Shown here: positions 11,351 to 20,654 of the stretch, one piece after another | Layout: each line of letters starts with the position of its first letter | Numbering within the stretch: the first letter of the stretch is position 1 | Origin: Euprymna scolopes | Lineage: Eukaryota; Mollusca; Cephalopoda; Sepiida; Sepiolidae | DNA length: 25,950 nucleotides | Direction: 5' to 3' | NCBI GenBank assembly: GCA_024364805.1 | Contig: CM044495.1 | Coordinates: 108,608,903-108,634,852, forward strand | Translations under genes and position numbers: made by a program | The notes under the pieces: generated by a model | Database searches by the model: none | Told to the model about the DNA's origin: nothing | Seen by the model: only the letters and a program-made list of their open reading frames with translations

Positions 11351-11475
11351 CACGTGTGGACGACTCGATTTTCGCAGATATTTGCGAATGTCATCTCCTC
11401 TTTTCGATTGGCTACACTTAATTCGTACCTAGGTCACTTCCGGTTGCACAATGAACGCATCATCTTACGTGTTGT
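11351..11475. promoter_or_regulatory. promoter-like motif cluster (E-box, CCAAT/NF-Y, ETS)
   Basis: In about 95 bp there is a CACGTG E-box (11351-11356), ATTGG, which is an inverted CCAAT box (11407-11411), and ACTTCCGG, which on the other strand reads CCGGAAGT, the ETS/GABP consensus (11436-11443). Several CpGs stand out against the AT-rich background. The combination suits a TATA-less promoter firing toward the minus strand, or an old LTR. No exon is recognised on either side, so this is a motif observation only. Confidence 0.3.
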
Positions 11476-11756
11476 GTTTTTTCTTTTTCACATTCTTCTT
11501 CTCCTTCGCCCTACAGTTTCGAGCCATTCCTTCATATTATCACATTTTTTTTGCGGTCGCAATTTTGCTTCTTTGTATTTTTTGCAACCAACTCCCTTAC
11601 ACACACTTCCACTGTCTTTTCCGCCTTCGCTTCATGGGTTCGAGCCTGCCTGCTTACTACAATTATTTTCGCTCACCACACACCTACACACACCCAGGCA
11701 ACACCCGGCACCAATGTAAGCGCATATATAAAAACATAGTATAAACACAAACACAC

Positions 11757-11758
<2 letters not shown>

Positions 11759-11828
<70 letters not shown>
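11759..11828. repeat. (TA)n microsatellite, 70 bp
   Basis: A perfect TA run preceded by a CA-rich stretch (ACAAACACACA). The T-rich and CA-rich sequence just upstream yields several overlapping spurious open frames. Confidence 0.98.
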
Positions 11829-11831
<3 letters not shown>

Positions 11832-12794
11832 AAAAAGACAGAGAGACAAATGAGGGGAAAGTTAGAAGCCATCTATCTGGCACTAAACAGAATGTAGGAT
11901 GTATACCACATGTTTACTAAATACAATGCAACGGTACAATGGCTTCTAAATCTAGCAAATCATTTTAACCAACGGTTGTAAAAGATATAACTAATACGAA
12001 TAAAGAGAAAGTCTATTAATGTTACAAATATGCAGGGAAAAAGTGAAACATCAGAATTTGAAATTAAGAACTAAACAAAACCATAAACTTGCTTATCAAG
12101 CTAAATAATAAAAACATAATGTTACCCTTCTATTGCGTCATTTTTTTTTTTGTTGTTGGTGTTTCAATTGTGAAATTTTAAAAGTGAAAAAAAAAATATT
12201 TTAATATTAAAAATATATCATTTTCAAAAGGAATCTGTCTAGTTATGAAACGCATTTTTAATTACCATTATAAATATTCCAAATCCTCTTGGGAAAACTC
12301 AATTGTTCAACTTAAACTAAAATATGTAATATAAACAAAGAAGTGTACACCAAATTCATACCGACGCTTCGCGTTGTGTTTCTATTTGTTCAAAATGTCC
12401 CATTTTTTTGTGTGTGTGTAACTCTATACGCCGTTTTACTCTGGAGGATAAAATCTTTCTGTCAGACAAAATTATTTAAAAAATTTTCTCGTGGTCTTGT
12501 GTTTCAACACACATCCACCATTTATTGATTCCTAGTCCTGGTGTTGACAAATATACATAATCTTAAATATAAAGTATAGTCAAGCGGAATGCCCCCGAAA
12601 GTTTGAAACTCACTACACCGGCAAACTGCCAATATGTAACTGAGATATATGATGACGTGTTATCGTGCGACTATAATGCGCCCCTGCTACATCTTTGAAA
12701 ATACTTTTAAAAAAATTAAATAAAAGTTTGTCAAAAATAACTAACGAATCTTACACAAAATTACTCAGTGAGTGTCAAATATCTATATACCTAT
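11829..12794. other. AT-rich spacer, no gene seen
   Basis: No domain or RNA gene is recognised. A small A/T palindrome (ATATTTTAATATTAAAAATAT type) lies near 12197. The open frame at 12343-12528 contains T-rich low-complexity sequence and is not credible. Confidence 0.65.
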
Positions 12795-13481
12795 AAAGTA
12801 AAATTGCCTGTATGTGTATGAGTGTGTGTATGTGTGTGTACCTTTCCCTACCAAACTACTCTGTGCATTTTCAGCCTACAGACTCAAGATTTGACATAAA
12901 AGTGATTGAGATTTGGGAAAAATTTTAATTGGTGTTTGCCAAGAAATTTAGCCGTGAAGGTGTCAAAGTGTAACGATTTCATGTTTGAAAACTCTACCAA
13001 ACTCGGACAATTGTGGGTCTACACATGGAATTTTAGATGTAGGTTACTCTGACATTGATCAAAGTTTTACTTTAATTTAACCCAGAAGAATAAATGTCAA
13101 GGGATCAAAATTGGGGTAAAAGTTAACATAAAATTGACCTCTACTGTTTCTGACTCCAATTTTTGGTCTAAACATTTGAGATTTTACATAAACAGTATTC
13201 AGACATAGAGCAGGCTTTTTAATTGGTTTGTGGCACAAGATTTTAACTGACAAAGGCTAAAATTTCAGCTAATTTTGTGTCTGAACATTTGAAAATTTAC
13301 ATAAATGGTGTTCAGACGTGCGGCAATTTTTTAAAATTTGTTCTGGGGCGAGAATTTGTCTGCCAAGAGGTCAAGGTTGAAAGAGTCGGCCTTTGCAAAC
13401 TCTACCAAACTCCGCTTCCAATTTTGGGTCCAACCGCTTAAAATTTGAAATGTAGATTATCTGACCACGATTCAAACTTTG

Positions 13482-13609
<128 letters not shown>

Positions 13610-13632
13610 TAAAGTTATGAAGAGTTCATAGA

Positions 13633-13650
13633 GCCCGAGCACAGCCGGGT
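13633..13650. repeat. GC-rich hairpin motif at the end of the composite repeat
   Basis: GCCCGAGCACAGCCGGGT can fold with CCCG pairing to CGGG. The reverse complement (CCCGGCTGTGCTCGGG) resembles the motif near 23330 at 12 of 16 positions and, less well, the one near 20000. All three sit at the ends of repeat blocks or microsatellites. Confidence 0.55.
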
Positions 13651-13655
13651 TGAAA

Positions 13656-14242
13656 CTGCAATTATATTCTAATATTAAATTGTATATTTTACAGTGTTTC
13701 TACAGCGAACTAAGTAAATGAGGTTTCCTAAACCTTGTGTAGAATATATGTTAGCTATCCATTGATTGTAATCCAATTAAACAAGGAATTGTGAACCATG
13801 AATACTACATTTAACATAGGATTCTTTTGTAAGATAGAGATGATTTGAATAAAATGAACGTTAATATTATTTCATGAAGTATTCGAAGAAATACACAAAA
13901 AAAATTGAAAAAGAAGCTAATGTAAAAGACAACAAATAACTTATAGAGAAATACAAATCGAAACTCCAATGTCTAATCAACAAAGTGTGTATCGCATGTA
14001 AATATTAACATAAAAAAATAGTAACAAAATGTTCCCATGATGCTGAATAGATACTATTACACACCTAAAAACACAAAAAACAGAATTGTTTGGAGTTCTG
14101 AGGAAGATGTAAAAGTGAAGGACAATAACACCAACAATTAACAACAGTTTGATTCGCTAGAAAAATAATAAAATTCGTGTAAAAATATAGTTTTAGTTGA
14201 GTTTGGGGAAATATGTATTTTTCACCTGTTCTATGTTGTGTT
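13656..14242. other. spacer, no gene seen
   Basis: AT-rich sequence without recognisable gene or repeat structure. The minus-strand open frame at 14065-14289 has no recognisable domain. Confidence 0.6.
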
Positions 14243-14392
14243 CTATACGCATGCGCATCTCTTGAGTAGTGAGGTGTAGTCATCAACATTACGCGAAAAC
14301 TGATTGCTTTCTTTTAGAGTTCGGTCAATAATGTTCTGCAATTCTGGCCATTTTACGCGGCTTCTTCTGCCCCTCTCTATAGAAGAATTCAC
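14243..14392 (-). other. 49-codon open frame just outside the LTR edge (possible exon, unproven)
   Basis: Reading the minus strand from 14392 gives 49 codons ending in TAG. The product is hydrophilic and not low-complexity (begins VNSSIERGRRSRVKWPELQN). It has no ATG at its start. Immediately upstream is a pyrimidine-rich run ending TTTTTCTTACAG, a good match to a 3' splice site, formed where the LTR remnant ends. An NRF1-like site (CGCATGCGCAT at 14248-14258) overlaps its end. I recognise no family. A 150-nt open frame can arise by chance, so this is offered as a candidate exon at low confidence. Confidence 0.2.
14248..14258. promoter_or_regulatory. NRF1-like palindrome
   Basis: CGCATGCGCAT is close to the NRF1 consensus (T/C)GCGCATGCGC. 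It is an isolated CpG-rich palindrome in AT-rich DNA. Function not shown. Confidence 0.3.
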
Positions 14393-14395
14393 ACC

Positions 14396-14512
14396 TGTAA
14401 GAAAAACAAAACAAGGAATTCCGTCTAGTATTTTTTTAATTAAGTACCTTACTACTCCTCTACTTCACAAGCGAACATGTAACATAAGAGGAGATAGCTC
14501 ATATCTATAACA
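14396..14512 (-). repeat. 3' LTR remnant of the Gypsy fossil
   Basis: On the minus strand it begins TGTTATAGATATGAGCTATC directly after a purine-rich tract and ends TTTTTCTTACA, giving TG...CA ends and 117 bp. It aligns with the 5' remnant through shared landmarks AGATA, AGCTAT, GAGTAGTAAG and a terminal TACA. This is a very short LTR for the family. Confidence 0.65.
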
Positions 14513-14524
14513 CCCCCCACCAAA
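14513..14524 (-). promoter_or_regulatory. polypurine tract remnant
   Basis: TTTGGTGGGGGG on the minus strand lies immediately upstream of the 3' LTR start. This is where plus-strand priming occurs in LTR elements. Confidence 0.55.
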
Positions 14525-14534
14525 TTTCTCAGTG

Positions 14535-17200
14535 ATAAGGAAGAAAGTCACTTAAATGTCCAGGCTTCCTACGAGCTCGCAGTGGCCGGTTCGGCAGTCC
14601 ATGATTCAGGTTCGCAGTATTAAAACAGGACGACTCTCCAGTGCGAGCCTGTGTGTGGGCTCTAAAATCCCATGCTCTAAAACGATTCCTTCTAAGAGGA
14701 GCAGGCCGTTCCGCGTCAAAGTCAGTCTATGGATGAACACGTTTTTTTTTCGGTGCAAGTCCTTCATCTGCCAGAGATGCAGGTGTTGCCTTATCCAAAG
14801 TGTCTGAGGGAGCCCCAAAGGAGACTGTCACTAGACGACATGTTAGGAGCGTCTTGAGTAGCGTGACCTCCCGGAAATACTTCGGTGTCAGGGGGTTGGT
14901 TTGTCTGTCCTAAGATGCCGTCCACGGTTCTAGTACGTATTCGGCACGTACTACGTCTCTAAGAGCCACATTAGACTCCCTACCATCTGCATGTCGCACT
15001 TTAGCGTACTGGAGGTTCGCCTCTATAAGCTTTACCTCTTCCACCAAGGGGCCGTACTTGTTTTAACGTGCATGTCGTCTCAGACATTAAGTATAGGCAT
15101 TCGTGGCGGGACACAATAAGAATCTAATGACGTATAATGCGGAAGGAATGAAATTTTCCCAATTATCAACCGCACATCCGTTATTTGAGTAAGCCAATTG
15201 AACGGTCTTCTATATAATGCCGTGATAGCTGTCACACTGGCGTTACCCTTCGAATTCTAGTGAGTTGTTCTGCTTATATCCACTCTTCCTTCTTGCAGAA
15301 ATTTAGAAGCTTCGTAAATTTCTACAAGAAGGAAGAGCGGCAATAGTGAACAGAGGCATATAATTGCAGTAATAATGTCTGAGTAAGGGACGGGAAATAG
15401 AAATACCGTGAATATTAGTCGAGAACAGTTCCTTGTTTAACTTCGTTGGTATCCTTTAAAATCAAGATTGAGTCTTTCAACTGGTTTTATGTCTTTTATT
15501 AAAAAAAACATTTTGTGGATTATAAAACCAAGACTTTCTTTCAGCACAGCTCTGGCAGGAATCTATAGTTCTTTCTTCCTCCTTCACAGAGAAAGGCAAG
15601 TTACTACACCTCACAGAGTAATGCCCGGATGACAGATTGTTATGTAGCATCCGGATTTCGTCCCCATTTGATGCCGTACAGCATACTCTTGTTAGTGTAT
15701 CAGCTGTTAAGTTCTCTTTGCCTGGTCGGTAGCTTACATCAAGGAGAAACAAGATAGTTCAATTCTCTACCTTGCTATTTTCTCATTCTTTATTTTGCTT
15801 CAACAAAACCCAACTGGCTTTGGGTTAGTAATAAGTTAAGCTGCGTTTGATCAGGTGGTGTCGCCATTTCTTAATGTCTGACTATGATGTAGGCTTCCAT
15901 TTCAATTGTGGGGTGTCGTCATTCACTCGCTGAGAGTATCATTGAAGAAAACGCTACAAGAGGATCTGCTTTCCTCAGAGAAGCAGCAATATCTCAGTCT
16001 GACGCATACGTTTTCACAAGCAGAGGAATATTTTGATCTATTGTCGTAATTGCTGATATCGCAATAGAACTATGCAATTTATTGGGAGTAGTGAGGACGA
16101 CGGATTTTGAGTAGCAGGCATCTGAAATGAAGGTGTCAATTGATCTGCGCCCGGTGCTATTAAACGTTTTTATGGTGGGTGTTTTTTGTCCAGTCAAAAC
16201 GCGTATTTGTCATTGTTTAGGGTAAGATTGCATGCGTCGGCATGAACCGGCTTAGATTTCCTGGTGTTCCTTTTTATTATGGTCACATACTGTGACGTTT
16301 TCAATATACACATATGTGCCGCCCATTTTCACACCCGTTATGATTAGGCTGAATATACTTTGGAAGATGGCTACCCCATTCGTAACGGCAAAAGGTATCC
16401 CGTGAAATTTATATAGTCGACAGTTCGCCTCGAAAGCAGTATAGCTTGTCTCGACGTCAAATGGCGATCTGATTGTAAGCGCCGATAATTTAATTTATTC
16501 GGAGTAGTGAGAAGGCCTCCAAAATGATAAATCCATTCATGCGTTGGGATTAATCTATAACCATTCTATTTTTATGGATTTCGCAATTGCTTTTAACTAC
16601 CCGATCCTCTATGGTGATTTGCTTAACTCAATTATAGCCGCCTCGCGTATTGTTTTTTAATCTCCGAATCAATGAATCAATTATTATGATGAGGAAAACC
16701 TCTGCTCTTCACTAGAAGTTTTCAGGTAGGATTTCGTAGAAGTGACTAGCATTTTTCAGATAGGTTTTCGAAAAGTGACGGGTACTGGATATTTGGGCAT
16801 TGGAATTCAAAACAGAATTTCCATCTGTGAGCGTTGCTGAAAAACGCGTGTCCCAGTATTATTTCACAACAAAAGTTGTTGTTTTTTTGCAGATACTTTA
16901 GTGGTTTTATAGGAGACGTCATTAAACAGTAATTCGACTTAATAATAACTACTTACTTGTGCAGAAAATGATGCGTTTGCCAGAGGTGACAAAATGCAAT
17001 TTGATGGTTTTTACCAAGCCCTCTTTGATGACATTTTCTAACCTCTCTCGGTACCGAGCAGAACATTCGTAGATCTCCCCTTAAGTTTTACTTTTATAAT
17101 AGATTTTGAAAGACAGCCAGGAGAGGCGGCTAAAGTAGCGGATGTATTTTGAAGAGTGGATTTGAATAGGGGTTTATACGATTCCATACCTTTGAAAAAG
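14535..17200 (-). pseudogene. Pol region of the Gypsy fossil (protease, RT, RNase H, integrase)
   Basis: In element order, protease-like remains lie around 16.8-17.15 kb. The RT palm is around 16.25-16.7 kb, with YTAFEAN-type and IPFAVTNGVA-type blocks and a YIEN variant of the YVDN/YVDD active-site block near 16297-16309. The RNase H region starts near 16.2 kb and ends with the YRPGKEN signature near 15716-15740. An integrase zinc-binding segment with CQSC follows within 15.48-15.7 kb. The integrase core start (LNLDFKG) is near 15453-15473, and a C-terminal domain with a YAKVRHADGRES block is near 14976-15013. The tail ends about 25 bp before the 3' LTR. These domains would process the polyprotein, copy RNA to DNA and integrate it. 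The copy is a fossil in many frames. Confidence 0.85.
15283..15337. repeat. long near-perfect hairpin inside the Gypsy fossil
   Basis: Arms 15283-15305 and 15315-15337 are reverse complements over 23 bp with a single mismatch, separated by the nine-base spacer GAAGCTTCG, which is itself largely palindromic. It would form a stem-loop of precursor-microRNA-like length. It is not a usual part of this retrotransposon family, so it probably arose after insertion, perhaps by a template-switch inverted duplication. Confidence 0.9.
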
Positions 17201-17259
17201 GGTCAAGTTTTCCAAAGTTATAACAACGGATACATCTGGCAAGGTATGAAACACATAGG

Positions 17260-17943
17260 TGTCTAGATAAACCGCAAAAAATGGCAGGCGCTGATTTTAA
17301 ACGGCAGTGCCCGTTTATTCTTGAAGCTTCGTCGCGTTATCGTCAGTAGGGGCCAGTAGGAACAGATGGGTTTTACGGGCGCCCAGGGTGTCTGGCTGTA
17401 AATAAGAACAAGACTGTTGCATATCACAGTCCAAGCTATAGTCTTGCTCATAAGCGTTTCTATGTGTAAAGGTCTTATTCTCAAGAATACGCTGTTTTCC
17501 CTAAGCATTTCGTAAGCCGTTAATGAAGGCGTTCAAACAGGTTGCTTTTCGGCCTCTAATGTTGTTATTGGAAATAAGTTGCAATCTTTGCCCAGTGTCC
17601 CAAGGCTCTTAAGTGAAATGGTTCAAGGATCAGTCTGATTCTTGTCGCGGAGTCGCTAGTAGGTGACTAGAAAATATCTCATTTTTGGGTTGTGTGTATG
17701 TAGGGTTCAGTACATCAAATGGTTCTTCCTGCATAACGCAATCCAAGCTAATTTGATTGACTGTGGTAGAAAATTAGTTGGTTAAGAGCGCAAGCTTATT
17801 GATGAATATAAAATGAATTTATCTTTATGAATGTAGAACCTCAATTAAATTTGTTAATGTTTCCCGCCAGTGTTTTCCGCATATCTCGGCTGAATCGCTT
17901 TCTGGATATGTGGAAATCGCTCTGTTTGCATAAATTGTTCCAT
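17260..17943 (-). pseudogene. Gag region of the Gypsy fossil
   Basis: A probable Gag start (begins MEQFMQTERF) lies near 17943, just inside the 5' LTR remnant. Matches to the family's Gag follow, including a SSHLLATPRQES block near 17.65-17.7 kb. Zinc-knuckle-like remains (ending near SACHF) lie at about 17.26-17.4 kb, and protease-like remains come after that. Gag packages element RNA in virus-like particles. Similarity is weaker than in Pol and was judged from memory of related polyproteins. Confidence 0.6.
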
Positions 17944-17959
17944 TCTTAATTGAATGAAT

Positions 17960-18079
17960 TGTAGTGAAATCAAGACGCGTGATTTTCTCTTGTAATCTTG
18001 GTTTCACTTAATAATCTTACTACTCGGCTTCTTGACAGGCGGAAATGTGCAGCTTTAATAGCTTGGCTTATCTAAGAAA
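17960..18079 (-). repeat. 5' LTR remnant of the Gypsy fossil
   Basis: On the minus strand it runs from about 18079 to a CACTACA end at 17960. It shares AGATAAG, AAGCTAT, GAGTAGTAAG and TTAAGTGAAA-type landmarks, in the same order and spacing, with the 3' LTR at 14396-14512. In the best stretch 26 of 37 positions agree. The outer boundary is approximate and no primer-binding site was recognised. Confidence 0.55.
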
Positions 18080-19096
18080 AGTTAATCCAGATTCAAAACA
18101 TGCGCAGGATGGAAATATAGAACGCATTTTGTTTTTAAGGTAATAGTTCTTATAGCATAACTAGTTCATATAGTAAATGCAGCAATAACACATCTGAAAA
18201 CAGTTTAAAAAAGGAATATACGTCAGAAAATTGAAGTACAAAATGGAAACAGGAAATAGAGAAACAAATGCTTTTAGGAACCCTGGCAAAATGAAGAAAA
18301 TACCAACAACGCAATTGGTACTACCAGTTTATTTAAAATTCAGAACATTTCGTAAAGTACTCTTGCAAAACGTAAGTAAAATTTCATACGAAATATATAC
18401 AGTATGGCTAGATAAAGAAATAATCATATTAATTGAGAGGACAGCAAAAAGGGAACGATACATGGAAACTGGAGAGAACAACAAAGCAAATTTACTAATC
18501 TTGCGGGAGCATTTAACGAGACATGGGTCCTGTAAAACGTCTGTATAATACTGGTCTTTGAGAAGTACTAGGAATTGTACAAAATCTGGAATAAACCAAA
18601 GAAAATAAGAATCTAAGGACAGATTGACGATCTACACCGTAAACAAAGCTTAAAATTAAATCATGATATAACAATAAACAAAAACTGAATAAATAAATGA
18701 ATAAAAAAACATTTAAAATGCCATCAGTTTCGGCTGATACAACGAAAATAACTGTAAAAGGTCAATATAGATAAAAAAAAAGACTATAGAAACGGGCACA
18801 CTCATAAGAGGTGACTGAACGAGTGCAAAAACTCCTAGGGCTTGCTATGATATATTGATACATACATTACAGTGAAGATAATAGTCTAACCGGCAAGATG
18901 CCACGGGCATGTGACAGTTGCAATAACGCAAAATAATTTCCGAACTTTATCGAAAGAGATTAATCGGATTAGAAATCTGCAAGGAGTTGTTTTAATTCCA
19001 GAAAAAAACACACTGGTTACTATGTGTAATTTATCTCCGCTGGTGCACTATTATTGACATTAATAATATAAATCTCACCTGTCTGTTAAAATTATG

Positions 19097-19100
<4 letters not shown>
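18080..19100. other. spacer with one unassigned open frame
   Basis: AT-rich sequence beyond the Gypsy fossil. The only notable item is the forward open frame at 18243-18548 (separate entry). I see no RNA gene, repeat or element end here. Confidence 0.55.
18243..18548 (+). CDS. unassigned 101-residue open frame, probably not a gene
   Basis: From the ATG at 18243 (METGNRETNAF...) the frame stays open for 101 codons to a TAA. The product is basic, mixed in composition and not low-complexity, which is why it is listed. There are no transmembrane segments, no cysteine clusters and no motif I recognise. The start context is weak, neighbours give no support, and codon use simply follows the A-rich background. 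It could be chance, or a decayed piece of a mobile-element frame. Confidence 0.12.
   Translation: METGNRETNAFRNPGKMKKIPTTQLVLPVYLKFRTFRKVLLQNVSKISYEIYTVWLDKEIIILIERTAKRERYMETGENNKANLLILREHLTRHGSCKTSV

Positions 19101-19169
<69 letters not shown>
19101..19169. repeat. (TA)n microsatellite, 69 bp
   Basis: A perfect TA run that passes directly into a TATG-type tetranucleotide array. Confidence 0.98.
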
Positions 19170-19181
<12 letters not shown>

Positions 19182-19320
19182 GTATGTTTGTACGTTTGTA
19201 TGTTTGTATGTATGTTTGTATGTATGTATGTTTGTATGTATGTATGCATGTATGTTTGTATGTATGTATGTTTCTATGTATGTATGCATGTTTGTATGTA
19301 TGTATGTATGTATGTTTGTG
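19170..19320. repeat. (TATG)n / (TTTG) compound microsatellite
   Basis: About 37 four-base units, mostly TATG with interspersed TTTG and single TACG, TGCA and TCTA variants. With the preceding (TA)n it gives repetitive MYVCMYVC or HTYIHTYI open frames on both strands, which are artefacts. Confidence 0.97.
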
Positions 19321-19984
19321 TCAGGTCAGGTCATATGCTACTGGTACCATGTAACCCAGTACTACCTCCCTTATGGTTGGGTCACCGGCGACTAAACTGG
19401 TTCCCACACCAGATTTGTTTGGTGAGGAGTGTGGCTAGTCTCCCTGAAGGATTAAAAACAAGACCTTCCAACGGGCGAATGAACCCTTTTTGGGGGGGGT
19501 CAAAGGCCAACTAGCACCGTGTGTGTTTGTGTGTATGTATGTGTGCGTTGGCGTGGAGAGGGCTCCCGTAAGCCGTGGTGAAGACAACCTTTCTAGGAGA
19601 AGCAAATCTCTAATTAAAAAAAAAAACATAAAGCGGGAGACCAGTACCCGTATTAAGTTGGTCTGCAGTTTAACTTGTTGCTGGATATCTTGCTCTTGCT
19701 TGTTGCTGGATCTCAACATTTTGAACCGAGAGAGAGACTTAGCTGTCGTACAAAGCCAAGACTCTGTAACTTCATCTGTGTATGGATACCCCCTCACGCA
19801 TTTGTCTATTAAAATGGTCATGTAGCGATGGAAGTCATTTTTGGGTTCGTGTCTGAGGGAGTGACACTCGTCTGACAAGACGTTGCAATCATCACCATGT
19901 ATGTGTATAGGTATGTACGTGTGTATGCGTAAGACTTTCGACGGAGGCGACGGGAATTTCTCAAGGTCAGTATACTTTTAATAA
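19321..19984. mobile_element. unclassified dispersed-repeat block
   Basis: Less AT-rich sequence bounded on the left by the TATG array and on the right by a palindromic end. It contains a tandem GTCAGGTCAGGTCA start, a CCACACCA...TGGTG...GTGTGG imperfect hairpin around 19405-19435, an internal GTGT-rich stretch (19520-19545) and an A-run (19615-19626). The block resembles repeats I remember from octopus genomes, but I cannot name a family. The right half carries a coding-like minus-strand frame. Confidence 0.45.
19650..19977 (-). CDS. coding-like open frame fragment, family unknown
   Basis: On the minus strand a frame opens after a TAA at 19980-19978 and stays open to 19435. The first ~110 codons (KYTDLEKFPSPPSKVL... 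to ...QQQVKLQTNLIR) have a balanced, soluble-protein composition. Recognisable stretches include DFHRYMTILIDKC, GYPYTDE and WLCTTAKSLSRFK. Beyond about 19650 it turns into Phe/Leu-rich and (TG)n-derived junk. That change coincides with a GGTACTGG sequence that could be a splice donor. There is no ATG at the start and no known domain that I recognise. It could be an exon of a host gene, an exonised repeat, or the remains of a transposon frame; the repeat context favours the last two. Confidence 0.3.
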
Positions 19985-19985
19985 C

Positions 19986-20022
19986 TAGCATGAGTGTCGG
20001 GCAACGGCGGGCACCCATGCTA
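19986..20022. repeat. palindromic hairpin closing the repeat block
   Basis: TAGCATG (19986-19992) pairs with CATGCTA (20016-20022), with further partial pairing inside around a GC-rich centre (GTGTCGGGCAACGGCGGGCAC). The centre is a looser match to the GC-rich hairpin motifs near 13640 and 23330. It marks the transition from GC-richer repeat to AT-rich spacer. Confidence 0.7.
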
Positions 20023-20476
20023 GCTATTATAATAATATGAAACAAAAGTAGTGTAATGACGGCGAAATGAAAACACAGAAAAAAATTGCTAAAGAAAAAG
20101 AAAACGGAAAAAAGAAGTTTGATTGAAAAAGAAGTATAGAATAGCAGTATGCTTGCTTGCAAAGGCATTTAAAGATTGCGTGTCAAATAGATGAAATTGA
20201 TTAAAAATTTCAAAGAGGTAAGGATAAAGAGAATTTGGAAAAAAAGAGTTAAATAAATTATAGTATAATCTAGACTTTTCTCAACCAATCGATGTATATA
20301 TCGATCAAATTAATATCATGTTATTACAATGTTAATCAATTGCATTTTTCAGTAGGTAGTTTTGTATATTTTGTTAACACGTGTTAAAATACTTCCTTTA
20401 TGAGTAATTGATTGACGGGGCTTATGTACTTTTGCAAATAACATTTCAAACTGGCTATATATTCTTTTTTATATAT
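20023..20476. other. AT-rich spacer, no gene seen
   Basis: Ordinary AT-rich sequence. A small ATCGAT...ATCGAT palindrome occurs near 20288-20305. No gene recognised. Confidence 0.65.
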
Positions 20477-20561
20477 ACAGGGTGTCCACAAAGTCTGGCT
20501 ACATTATGTAACCAGACTTTGTGGAAGCATCCTGCAGATTATGTAGCCAGTTTTTGTGGGC

Positions 20562-20654
<93 letters not shown>

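Larger units (their letters stand above)
14396..18079 (-). mobile_element. Ty3/Gypsy LTR retrotransposon fossil, heavily decayed
   Basis: A minus-strand retrotransposon of about 3.7 kb with parts in the canonical order: 5' LTR remnant, Gag, protease, reverse transcriptase, RNase H, integrase, purine-rich tract, 3' LTR. Base composition is less AT-rich than its flanks. Similarity is to the Metaviridae Pol lineage common in invertebrate genomes (YTAFEANxRLYxF and YRPGKEN signatures). It is compact compared with the usual 4.5-5 kb, in line with erosion. It is broken throughout, with well over twenty breaks, and the two LTRs agree at only about two thirds of positions by eye, so it is an old insertion. 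I could not find a target-site duplication. Confidence 0.88.

Noticed and set aside
11637-11646. B-box-like GGTTCGAGCC
   Set aside because: No A-box 30-60 bp upstream and no cloverleaf can be drawn; a single short match is expected by chance.
11354-11744. Overlapping forward frames, one with a signal-peptide-like hydrophobic start (MNASSYVLCFFFF)
   Set aside because: Three frames are open over the same T-rich and CA-rich stretch and the tails are His/Thr repeat from CACA. One has no ATG. No homologue recognised.
15477-15752. A possible host gene on the minus strand (91-residue frame)
   Set aside because: The YRPGKEN signature and following cysteine pattern identify it as RNase H and integrase remains of the Gypsy fossil.
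19031-19514. MYVC, IYIY and HTYI repeat proteins on both strands
   Set aside because: Translations of (TA)n and (TATG)n microsatellites.
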